Below, one piece after another: positions 22,831 through 33,125 of a DNA stretch of 64,000 nt (within the stretch, counting starts at the first letter, position 1; each line of letters begins with the position of its first letter). Origin of the DNA: Allodiplogaster sudhausi (Eukaryota; Nematoda; Chromadorea; Rhabditida; Diplogasteridae); contig CALZFC010000010.1 in NCBI GenBank assembly GCA_945643635.1, positions 1 through 64,000 of the forward strand. The letters are read 5' to 3'. Position numbers and translations under genes: made by a program. Under the pieces are notes generated by a model. That model made no database searches. It was given only the letters and a program-made list of their open reading frames with translations, and was not told where the DNA came from.

Positions 22831-23570
22831 TCTGGTTGCGATGTCTGAGCTATTGAAGTCGTCTGTGGTTGAACATTTTGAGTTCCATTTGGTTGAACAA
22901 CTTGTTTTACAGGCTGCACAGGAACAGGAGGTTGAGGAACATCTATAGATTTTTTTACAATGGGAATGGCAGTTTGAAAACTATGTTCTGAACTAGCTTT
23001 ATCATCTTCACCTTGCCATGCAACATTTGTTTCAGGTCCTTCAGTATTTCCATGCACGTATTGTGTAAGACGCTGTAGCAAAGCACGATATCTATGCATC
23101 TTTTCTTCAGCATCAAGAATACATGAAGGTGCAAGAAGTGTATTCAATTCATTTTCAATACGTTGAATAAAGTTTGGTTGTTGTTGTTGCTGTTGTATCA
23201 TATTTGCAAGACGATCTTCAGAAACGAGCAATAATTTGTTAAATGAAAGAAAATTTGCGGCAACACCAGCAATTACAGGAATTAAAGGTGCAAAAAATCC
23301 TGTGCCCGCCTGAATTATATGCTGTTTTGCCAAGGGGACCGTTCGGGTATAAGCAATACGTCGAATGTGTGCCACGTAAGGCTTTAACTTCTTCTTTTGT
23401 GTCTTGGGTATATAGGCCGTACCGTGAAGAATATTACAAAGTGCCTCGACAATACAAATGACTGTGTTAGCATCCGCCTCGTTAACACAACTTTTAAAAT
23501 CTTTTGTTGATGCAAGAGAAGAAATCTTTTTTAAAACGTCTTTGTCCCACACTGCTTTTGCAGGATTCAT
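22764..23570 (-). CDS. Polinton/adenovirus-type core or membrane-active protein, C-truncated
   Basis: The likely start is the Met of MNPAK at 23570, abutting the ATPase stop. About 268 residues. The N-terminal half resembles a short protein common in Polintons and adintoviruses: a helical region, a basic segment (KKKLKPYVAHIRRIAYTR) and then a glycine/aliphatic stretch (AGTGFFAPLIPVIAGVAANFL) like adenoviral pX-type or membrane-lytic peptides. A Gln run and a coiled segment follow, and a Gln/Pro/Val-rich tail. The C terminus reads into inverted-repeat block A, so the natural end is probably lost. Family resemblance is from memory of such proteins, and function is inferred. Confidence 0.55.
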   Translation of the reverse strand: MNPAKAVWDKDVLKKISSLASTKDFKSCVNEADANTVICIVEALCNILHGTAYIPKTQKKKLKPYVAHIRRIAYTRTVPLAKQHIIQAGTGFFAPLIPVIAGVAANFLSFNKLLLVSEDRLANMIQQQQQQPNFIQRIENELNTLLAPSCILDAEEKMHRYRALLQRLTQYVHGNTEGPETNVAWQGEDDKASSEHSFQTAIPIVKKSIDVPQPPVPVQPVKQVVQPNGTQNVQPQTTSIAQTSQPEQNFTRYEASGAGSIPLSVLDL

Positions 23571-24196
23571 TTTGCTGTATAACAATAAACACGTTCCGTG
23601 TCGGGAAAGATACTTGTACGAAGACGATATGCTACCTCTGTCGTCTTATGTAGGTCGACAAAGAGGTAACTGTGTGCACCAGAAGTGGCGTCAGTATAAG
23701 CGTCAATAAAAAATTGTCGGTTTGTTGGAAAAAGTTGGCTAGCAAGATTACGAATCATCAACTGATCAGCATTGTTCTTAAATAGACAAAGGTAGCTAGA
23801 GTTTATGCGTAGTGTTCGAATAGTTTTCCCAAAGAATAGTGAATGAACTACACAAATTACAGACATGTCAAAGTCGTGTGAGGCAACAGTAAAAAGTTTT
23901 TCTGCATCAGGCCAACGTTCAAGCTTTACCATTAGATCGTCAAGAACAAGAAGTGCTTTTTCATTCTTCTTTTCCCTCAACATTTCAATGTCAGGGATGC
24001 CTTCATGCATTGTGACATGTGCAAGATTGGCAAACTCGTCATAGCCAGTTTGGTATTCATTGTAACAGAATATAACATGTCCAGGCTTTACATTTTCATA
24101 CACTTGTTCCCTTGTTGTTATAATTCTATGAATTAATGTGCTTTTTCCACATCCCGAAGGACCACATACAAGCATACACGGCCAAGCAAGATACAT
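23567..24196 (-). CDS. FtsK/HerA-type genome-packaging ATPase (A32-like)
   Basis: One exon of 209 residues starting at Met 24196. The Walker A motif GPSGCGKST lies at residues 12-20 and the Walker B motif ALLVLDDL at about 82-89. Spacing and composition match the packaging ATPases of Polintons/Mavericks and related DNA viruses. The family pumps element DNA into capsids. It lies directly downstream of the polymerase gene on the same strand and overlaps the next gene by a few bases, a compact virus-like arrangement. Unlike the polymerase it has no introns. The N terminus is short: Walker A is almost at the start, so an upstream start or exon may be missing. Confidence 0.85.
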   Translation of the reverse strand: MYLAWPCMLVCGPSGCGKSTLIHRIITTREQVYENVKPGHVIFCYNEYQTGYDEFANLAHVTMHEGIPDIEMLREKKNEKALLVLDDLMVKLERWPDAEKLFTVASHDFDMSVICVVHSLFFGKTIRTLRINSSYLCLFKNNADQLMIRNLASQLFPTNRQFFIDAYTDATSGAHSYLFVDLHKTTEVAYRLRTSIFPDTERVYCYTAK

Positions 24197-24425
24197 TTAT
24201 CACAAGTTTGAAAAGTATTGTAAGAACAATGAAACTGTAATTTGACTTCTTTTTTTCCAAGAACAACAACTGAAATCAAAATTATTCAAAGTACTTTTCA
24301 CAATTCAAGACAGTCGAAAAAATTTAAACGTACTGACAATTCACAACAAGTGACAATGAAACTTTTCAAAGAAGGATGACAACTGAATGAAGACAGACCT
24401 CAAGTCATAAAAATGACTGCACACA

Positions 24426-27400
24426 CTATGTGCCTCGATACCCGTATGGGAACGTCCCATACGTTCCAAAGGGAATGCGCCTCTTGTTGAACACCGGCTG
24501 GAAGAGCTTCTCGAAGGTCACGGTCTCGATACCGTTATCGCCGTCGATGGCGAAGCGCTCGTACGGGATGGGAATCTTCTTCCATCCCGTACGATTCTTG
24601 AGGCGTCGCACAAAGCGATGCATAGCTCTGAAATGGATCGCCGCCGCCGAGTCCCTCGTGACGGGGAAGCCTCTGCACTTGACCTTTTCGTGCCTCTTGC
24701 CGTCGGGCGTCTGCCATCGATAGGCATAAGCCTTGGGTCCCTGGGCGACGAATTCCACGCCGCGACCCCCTCCCAGCTCATCCGTGAGGTCGCCGAGGAA
24801 GTCCCCTTCCAGCTCAGCCAAGGGGTCGACCTCGTCCTCCTTGTGTAGATAGAGGACCGAGTCGGTGTCTGAAAGTAAAGTTTTAATTAAAACAAACTTG
24901 GTAAATAGAAAGAAACATTGATGGTAATAAAGTTATACTTACCGACATAGAGGAGCCTCTCTTCGGGGTGAGGAATAATCTGGATGATGTTCAGCAGGGT
25001 GCATCTGGCGTAGGCAGTTGTCAGAACTGCAGACGCCAGACTCGTCGTCGGGAGAGGCTTCAGTGTTGCAGAATTCGACGGCCGGAACGTGACTTGCAGC
25101 TTTCTGTCCCCGAGCAGACAGTAGTCGCGCACGTCCACGTCCGCATCATTCATGAGGCGGAAGAAGCGGCTCGGATCGTCGACAATCTCCGTCTTCAGTC
25201 TGTCGTTCCTCTCTCCCAGCTTGCCCCACTGTAAATATGTGTTCATATAAAAAGAAAATAAAGTAATTCAATTTAAAAAAGTGCATTCAAAATGTAAAAA
25301 AATAAATAATTTAAACTGACAAGCGAATTGACCATTAGCTTGGAGACTTGTCTGGCCGCGGGATTGTGTGCAATCGATTCCGCATTCAAGCGGATGCCTT
25401 CTCTCTCCTCGAAGCGCGTGATGAACGCGCTCTTCTTCTCTTCAGTGTCCGCGGAAGCTGGCCACCCGGAAGCTTCCTATAAAATATAAATATTGCAAGA
25501 GGTAAAGAATCAAACAAAATAAAATATACCGTCTTTTTGCCGACCCACGTGTCCATGTATTCGGACAGGACGCCGTGGGTGACTTCTCCAGTGGCCGCGT
25601 TCCGCTCATAGAGCGACCACTTTTTATAGTGGCGCGCCTAAATAAAATGTACTGCTTTGTTTAATTAATAAAATGTACTACATCCAAAATTTATTTAAAA
25701 CGAACCGAGTGGATCTTCAGTATCTGGTAGCCGCACTTGAGGGCCTCGATGAGTTCGACGGTGGCGAAGGTGCCGACGAACTGTCTCTCCTTCTTGCTGT
25801 GCTGGCAGCCGAGGATGTAGGGATCCATCTTCTCGGCGCATGCGGCCCACAGAGGCATGACGTTCTTCCCTCCAGAACGAAGCGCCAGAACGGGAACGAA
25901 GAGGCGGGTCGGCGGCAGGACCTAATAACATGCTTTAATAAATGTTGTATTTAATATATTTTTAACTTACGGTGCACTTGACGAATCCTTGAATCGTCAG
26001 CTCCTCCGGCTTCGTGATTGGTAGCTCGAGCTTCGCCACGTCGACCATCTTGCCTTTTCCTACCGGATAGGGCCTGTACTTGTTCGTGTACGGGTACAGG
26101 CCTAAAGAAAATAATTTCAATTAATTATTTAAATTAACTTTTACTGATTTAATTTACTTAAAAATACTAACTGCACACGTCGAGGTAGCGGATGGTGTAC
26201 CCGGGCTCTGGCTTCGCGTACATGCGGAACACCTCGCATCTGCCGCCAAAGAAGGCGTCGTACAGATTCAGAGGCTCCTGTAAATGTACATTCATTTTTG
26301 TAAACAGAATAAGTAAAACATTCCAACCCCAATCTCGTAGTCGGCAAAGAATTGCCGCATCTTGTCGTCCTTCTTGAGCCTCTTCTCGATCTGGCACTCT
26401 CGGATGACGACGACCCTGTGCTTACGTCTGAGATGCTGGAGGCGCGCCTCATCTTCTTGACGGATCAGGGCTGCACGCCGACCTCGCACCATCGTGTGGT
26501 CCGAGTATCGGCACCGACAGGCATGCCAGTAGCAGCCGTGGATCTAAAATATATGTTGTAGCAAAGGAACAATAAAACATATACAAATGAACAAACAATA
26601 AATGTGTACCTCGATTATGAGATCCCTCTTGCTCGGCCGCTTGACGAATCCGTCAACACGATAGCGCGTTCCCTTGATTCTCTTCTCGCCGCCGTGCTGC
26701 GCGTCACGGATATGTACTCCCTTTGTCTTCCTCAGGTAGCTAAAAGTGGAATATTATTTGAAAAATAAAAAACTTTTATATTAATACTTACGCGAGCATC
26801 TTCAGAGCCAGACGACTCTGCTTGTCCTCTGCGGTGATGAGCTTCTCGACAGCAAGGAGGTCCTTCTTGAGGAACTTGCGGCGGAAGACACGCATGGCCG
26901 CACTGGCCGCCGTCACGCTCTCGTGAAAGACATGGACGCCCGTGGCGCCAAAGCACTCGGCATCAAAGGTGCGAATACCTTCGTGCAGGAGGACGACGTC
27001 GGAGAAGCAATAAGCTTCAATCTCCAGACGGAAGTCGAATGTCTGTTCCTGGCGCTTGAAGTCGTCGTGCCATGAGTCGAATGCGGTCCTCGCCTCATCG
27101 CGCATCGACTTGTATCCAAAGTACTTCTTGTCCGGCAGCTCACCCATGTATTGGTAGTTGGCAGGGCGGTTGAAGCGGTGAGGGAAGTAGCCCTAAATAT
27201 TTATATTAGAATAGTATTTCTGAGAGAAATATTTAACATACCTTCTTCAATTCCTTGATTCCGAATGCCTTGGGGAACGAGGCGAGAAGCATGGCGAGGA
27301 AGCTAAGGGAGTCAACCATTCGGACATTGTTGACCTCGAGTTTCATGATTTTTCTTCCGGCCATGATCAACTCGGAGGGGGCGACTGGGCTTCGGTCGCT

Positions 27401-30062
27401 GCACAGATGGCGCAGAATAAACTGGCCATCGTAGCTACAATTATGAATAAATAAAAGGTGAATATTGAAATTATTATAAATAAGAAAAACAAGTTGATAA
27501 AATACTTACGCGCGAAGATTGTGGGCGACGACGGTGAAGCCCTTGTGTTCGTCTCCGAACACCCAGTCACAGAATTCCTCGATAATCCTCTTCTTGGGAT
27601 TGTTCAGGGCTTGCCACTGCCATAGTCTCCTCCCTCCGCAGTTTTCGCAACTGCACGAGACGTCGTAGACGTCCTCATGCAGTTTTCCTTCGCATTTTCC
27701 GCATGAGCGGAGAGCGATAACGAGATTCGGGACGTGCATCTTGGCCCCCCTCTTATTCTTGACGATGCGTGTCTGAAGAAAACAAAGAATAATAATAAAA
27801 TAGTGTCTGAGGAAAACAAAGAATAATAATCATTCAAAAAAAAATTTTAATAGATAAAATTAAGTAAATTCTTACTTCGATGTCGAATACTATCGTCTTC
27901 TTCTGGAACTTCTTTGACAGGGGAGGCAGAGGCGAGACGTAACACGTCTTGTGGCCATGCTGTCGTTCCTCACAGCACGTCTCGCAGTAGGAATAGCCAC
28001 ATTGGTGAGGACGACCACGCCGAGACATATTCTTCGGCTTATTACATTGCGTGCAAATGTCAAGCTTTTCACAGTATGACTTCCCGCCATGGACACCTAA
28101 AATTAAATAATATGTGTATACACTAGTGTAGTAGATGTTTATAATTTTACCTTTCTCTTGATGGCGTGTCAGGCACTCTTCGTTGTGACAGACGACGCCA
28201 CACGCCTCACACTTGTGTGCACCGTGCCCATTGCACAGGTCCTTCTTGCGCGTCCCACATTTGTCACAGTTGAGAGGGCACGAGTAGTGCAATGATGCAG
28301 CGTCATCCAAAACATCACATAGTGGGCAGTAGAACTGGTGATCTGAAATTAAAAATAAACATTGTACGTGTGCTAAAAAATATAATTAAAATGATTAACT
28401 GAAGAACTTGGCGACTCTTTTAATGTGGTCAAAGTGGCCTCGTCGCAGACGAAGACCAATCACACTGTTGTCGTCAATGTAATCTCCAGCGAAGACTGCC
28501 TTTCCTGGTTTGTCACCATAAAACAATACCAGCTGGATGGCAGGCATGTTCTCTTGGAACAATTTGACGTCGTCAATGGAGTAGCTGTCCTTCTTCGAGA
28601 TGCCAAATTCCCTATGGTAGAGGTCAGCAACCTTCTGCTGTTGCTCTTCACTTCGCGAGATTGACCTCCATCTGGGGAAGTCATTCTCATGGTCAAGGTA
28701 GGCCATCCCAATGGCAATGGCCTTGGCGAGGCAATCCTTCTCGCCTGCAATTATTTTCGTTATTTATTTTTTATAATAAATTTCATTACAAGTACCTTTG
28801 ACTTCTGTGATATTGCTCCAGTCATTCTTTTTCGCAAAGGAACGCTTGCCGGAACCGGTGGGCACATCAATCCACGAGATCCGAACATGGAGCTAAAAAA
28901 TATACTAAATATAAAACATAATCTTTGAAAAAAAACTTATGTAGTTTTATAAAACTTTGAATCAATAAACATACCTCGCTAAGAAGAAGCGGCGTTGCCA
29001 CTCCCGTAGACGTGTTCGCAAAGGAGATCTCTTTGCGTAGAATATTCGGAATATTGTCCGAGTATACCGAGGGCTTCATGTAGTAGGCCCTTGGCTGGCC
29101 TTCTTGGTTAATGGCGACAGAGACACGGAGATCGCTGCCGTGTTGAGTCGGCTTGCTCTTCTCGAGCTCATCTAGCATTACCTAAAAATTTATAATGAAA
29201 CATTAATGCGTTTATACAAAAAAATATAACAACTTTCGAATGTAAACAAGCAAATTGAATAGTTTTAAAAAAGCAAACTGACCAAGTCAAAGAGTCCATC
29301 GAGATCATTTGTTCTCTTTGCGAGTTTGCGGAAGCGGATGGAAATGTGTTCCTGTTCCACCTTGAACCTCTTGTGTACGGCTTCTCGAGAAGTCTTCCAC
29401 TTTGTAGAATCCTTTGACCTCATGCAGCACGCCATCAATATGGAGAGGGCCCTATAATATCTAACTTTTGAATTGAATAACTAATCTTTTAAAAAAAATC
29501 ACTGAATGAAGACAAATTGAATACCTCCACTTCTTCTTCTTCTTCTTCGACTTCGTCTTTGTCATCCATTTCCTCTTCTTCACTGTCTTCATATGAAGTT
29601 TCTTCCTCTGAGGAGCTGCCACTGTCGCTTGCCGTTTCATTGTCGACGTACTCTTCGTTGTCAGACTGTTATAATAATTACACCTTCGAATAATAATAAA
29701 GAACTGACCCAAGTGGAACATATCAATGGGTAAAATAGAATAGAAAAATATGTAGAAATAAATATGTACATACCGATTCTCCACTGCTACTGCTGCTGCT
29801 GCTGCTGTCGCAGCTGCTGTCACTGCTTGTGTCGCTGTACGGTACAAGCCTTCCATCATAATTGACCGCCGTAGAGGTTGAAGGCAGTTGCTCTTCCTCT
29901 CGTTCCTATTTTATTTCAAAATCTTTATATAATTCAAGGTAATAATTATTCTATATAAAACAAGGTAATTATTTGATTAAAAAAATATATGTCTCTTACT
30001 TGGCTGTCGCGACGTGCCTTCTTGGCGATGCTGTCGTTTCCAGAATTGCTTGCGCGCTTCAT
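24426..30062 (-). CDS. Maverick/Polinton protein-primed DNA polymerase B, ~21 exons
   Basis: Exons, in coding order, about: 30062-30000, 29905-29774, 29665-29525, 29451-29283, 29181-28975, 28892-28796, 28744-28400, 28342-28151, 28096-27876, 27772-27510, 27434-27242, 27192-26792, 26739-26610, 26543-26328, 26277-26172, 26101-25971, 25921-25706, 25637-25530, 25476-25321, 25228-24943, 24868-24426. The total is about 4.2 kb, some 1,400 residues. The order is an acidic Ser-rich N terminus, Cys/His-rich zinc clusters (28310-27900), exonuclease motifs (IVFDIE|T; HNLRAYDGQ; YCFSDVVLL), polymerase motif A (YLDVC|SLYP), motif B (KLMVNSL|WGK) and motif C (LLYV|DTDSVLYLH). All three polymerase motifs are split by introns. 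Joined phases agree except in exon 4, where one frameshift near 29386 is needed. The family replicates the element using a protein primer. Confidence 0.9.
29380..29390 (-). other. Probable frameshift in polymerase exon 4
   Basis: The exon starting at 29451 opens in one frame (GPLHIDGVLHEVKGFYK) but must leave in another (EQEHISIRFRKLAKRT) to join exon 5. The exon is 169 nt, one more than a multiple of three, while every other exon joins in phase. A single-base insertion or assembly error here is the simplest reading. Confidence 0.6.
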
Positions 30063-30098
30063 GATCCTTGACAGGTGAGAGACTGAGCTTCTACAAAC

Positions 30099-30393
30099 AT
30101 GTCAACTGCGAATGCATCCACAACACTTCCTTCAAACAAGCGTGCAGCTAGCATTGGCAAACGAATACGCGCTGATGGGAAAGCATACGAAAAGGTTTGT
30201 TCTTTGACACTTCATTTCATACATAATTATTTGTTTTTAGGTGGAAAACGATGAGGAAGAAACTGTCACGTGGCTATTGGCAAGGAGGGAAAGATCGTCT
30301 TCCATATCGAGGAGGGCAGCAAAGTTACTTTCAATATTACTATTGCATAGAGAAGGAAGCGTTGTAACTGTCCGCATCCTGCAGCTTTCGTGA
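30099..30393 (+). CDS. Small two-exon basic ORF divergent from the polymerase
   Basis: ATG at 30099. Exon 1 (30099-30194) ends at donor AAAG|GTTTGT and exon 2 (30241-30393) starts after TTTTTAG. Both are in phase and give an 82-residue protein. The N-terminal half is basic and polar (NKRAASIGKRIRADGK, NLS-like). The second half is acidic, then Arg/Leu-rich (SRRAAKLLSILLLHR), possibly helical. I recognise no family. Its start is only 36 bp from the polymerase start on the other strand, so the two would share a bidirectional promoter. An antisense ORF (30500-30237) overlaps exon 2, which weakens the call. Confidence 0.4.
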
Positions 30394-31049
30394 TCAATGG
30401 CCTGTTTGTGATTTGATTCTCCTGTTATATGCACTATTTCTAACTTGTCCGCCTTGGCGCTGGTAGCATCCTCTCTAGATCCTGAACGCTGATAAGACAT
30501 GCATCATAGCCTATATGACATATTTCGTAACTTTTCTTTCTTTCTCTAACTTGTATGTACATAAATCATATGTTATTTTCATTATTGCGTGGGCCTTAAG
30601 TTATTTCATAATACATTCCATTAAGAACAGTACAGATATAAATAGAATTCGTTGGCGTTATATTAAATTTATTGAGAACATAAAGAGAAAGTACAGAGAA
30701 AGACTTGGTCATCATTTAAGATAGTACATGTACACTGGAGAATATGTTCGCTTCCGGTTTTTTTCTTTTCATGTCACTACATGTTATTGCATGATAAATT
30801 AGCTTACGTTTCGTTCTATTCCTATTCATTCACTCTTCCTGGACTTGGAATATTTTAAAAGTAATATTCATCGGGGGTTTCGGACTTGGAAAATATTCCT
30901 GTATCTGAATTATTCACGAGGGATTTTGGACTAGTGAATATATGTATCACTTCCACAAACACGTTTGCATGTCTACATATTCAGTTGCGGTATCGTATGA
31001 TGGTCGATTGGCTCATTGGTAGTGTGTGTATTTTCAAGTCGAAAGGTCC
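30394..31049. other. No gene seen; tRNA-like segment at 31000-31075
   Basis: AT-rich sequence with no exon that I can support. Near 31000-31075 the first tRNA-like motif of the right flank appears (TGGCTCATTGG, then GGTTCGATCCC). Confidence 0.5.
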
Positions 31050-31665
31050 CAGGTTCGATCCCCCTCGGGGTAATATCATTTGCTGTATTTATTCCGGACT
31101 TGTGATATTACCACTGGCTGAAAAATATTATCCCCTTGGGCATAATCTGTGATCATGTGATGTATGATCACATTCCACACGAATGTCCACATCTTCACTT
31201 GCAAGTTGGTATGGTGACCGAATAGCTCATTGGTAACGTCACTAGATACGAAGCAAGCGGCTCAGGTTCGATTCCTCTCAGTGTTCTGGACTTGTGATAT
31301 TTCAACCAGAATACTTGGCAATATCCCCCTCGGGTAGTGATGTGTGATCTCTGATGTATGATCACTACCACACGAATGTCTACATCTTCACTTGCTAGTT
31401 GGCATAATGGACGAATGGCCGATCGGTAACGCAGGGACTTACGACGCAAGCGACCCAGGTTCGGATCCGGTAAGGATCCTTGACTTGTGATATTTCCACA
31501 GGGTGATAATTTCAACGGAGACTTCTGGACTTAGAAAAATAACGGTCGAAAATTTCAACGGGAGTTCTGGACTTAGAAAAATAACGATCGAAAATTTCAA
31601 CGGGAGTTCTGGACTTAGAAAAATTTCACTTGGTTAAGATCATGGGCACTATCATCATAAGGATT
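31050..31665 (+). repeat. Inverted-repeat block A, right copy (tRNA-like motifs)
   Basis: Mirrors 22404-22817 from 31230 outward. It contains repeated segments with an A-box-like TAGCTCATTGG or TGGCCGATCGG and a B box GGTTCGATTCC or GGTTCGGATCC about 50 bp later, then the 48-bp GGACTTAGAAAAATAACG repeats. It is directly repeated at 32475-33125. Confidence 0.9.
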
Positions 31666-32474
31666 TATTTTATGAATAAATTTATTTTAGAAATATTTAA
31701 TTATCACACGAGATAAATTCTCATTTCTTGTATAATTGTTGGCTCCGCCGTAGCAGAGCCTTTCCAAAATTTAGATTTAGGCCACACCTCTCAGATCGAA
31801 TGAGTACCTCAAATTTGAAACCCGCAGGTTGACGATGTAGGAAAGTCATTCAGGCGGACGGCCCACTGCACCCGACCCTCGCCGTATTTATCAATGTAGA
31901 AGGATTTATTTTAGAAATATTTAAACACTAGATAAATTCTCATTTCTTGTATAATTGTTGGCTCCGCCGTAGCAGAGCCTTTCCAAAATTTAGATTTAGG
32001 CCACACCTCTCGGTGAGCCAGATCGAATGTGTACCTCAAATTTGGAACCCGCAGGTTGACGATGTAGGAAAGTCATTCAGGCGGACGGCCCACTGCACCC
32101 GACACTCGCCGTATTTATCAAAGTAGAAGGATTTATTTTATGAATAAATTTATTTTAGAAATATTTAATTCAGACACGAGATAAATTCTCATTTCTTGTG
32201 TAATTGTCGGCTCCGCCGCAGTAAAGCCTTTCCAAAATTTAGATTTAGGCCACACCTCTCGGTGAGCCAGATCGAATGTGTACCTCAAATTTGGAACCCG
32301 TGGGTTGACGATGTAGGAAAGTCATTCAGGCGGACGGCCCACTGCACCCGACACTCGCCGTATTTATAAAAGTAGAAGGATTTATTTTATGAATAAATTT
32401 ATTTTAGAAATATTTAATTATCACGCGAGATAAATTCTCATTTCTTGTATAATTGTTGGCTCCGCCAAAGCAGA
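31666..32474 (-). repeat. Tandem ~240-bp unit array, inverted orientation
   Basis: About three and a half units, reverse complement of those at 20915-22403 and in mirrored order. It ends abruptly in the GGCTCCGCCAAAGCAG hairpin, where it joins a second copy of block A. Confidence 0.9.
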
Positions 32475-33125
32475 GGTTCGATCCCCCTCGGGGTAATATC
32501 ATTTGCTGTATTTATTCCGGACTTGTGATATTACCACTGGCTGAAAAATATTATCCCCTTGGGCATAATCTGTGATCATGTGATGTATGATCACATTCCA
32601 CACGAATGTCCACATGTTCACTTGCAAGTTGGTATGGTGACCGAATAGCTCATTGGTAACGTCACTAGATACGAAGCAAGCGGCTCAGGTTCGATTCCTC
32701 TCAGTGTTCTGGACTTGTGATATTTCAACCAGAATACTTGGCAATATCCCCCTCGGGTAGTGATGTGTGATCTCTGATGTATGATCACTACCACACGAAT
32801 GTCTACATCTTCACTTGCTAGTTGGCATGATGGACGATTGGCCGATTGGAAACGAGGGGGACCTACGACGCAAGCGGCTCAGGTTCGTATCCAGTCGGGA
32901 TCCTGGACTTGTGATATTTCCACAGGGTGATAATTTCAACGGAGACTTCTGGACTTAGAAAAATAACGGTCGAAAATTTCAACGGGAGTTCTGGACTTAG
33001 AAAAATAACGATCGAAAATTTCAACGGGAGTTCTGGACTTAGAAAAATAACGATCGAAAATTTCAACGGGAGTTCTGGACTTAGAAAAATTTCACTTGGT
33101 TAAGATCATGGGCACTATCATCATA
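32475..33125 (+). repeat. Second direct copy of block A
   Basis: Nearly identical to 31050-31675, joined in the same orientation, with one extra 48-bp repeat. It points to a secondary duplication of the right terminus. Confidence 0.9.

Noticed and set aside
30237..30500. Minus-strand ORF of 87 residues next to the polymerase start
   Set aside because: It has no donor or acceptor that links it to the polymerase gene and overlaps a plus-strand exon with good splice sites. Not excluded, but less supported.
31000..31300. Functional tRNA genes
   Set aside because: A and B boxes are present, but the T-arm stems mispair and no acceptor stem closes, so they are tRNA-like or SINE-like remnants.
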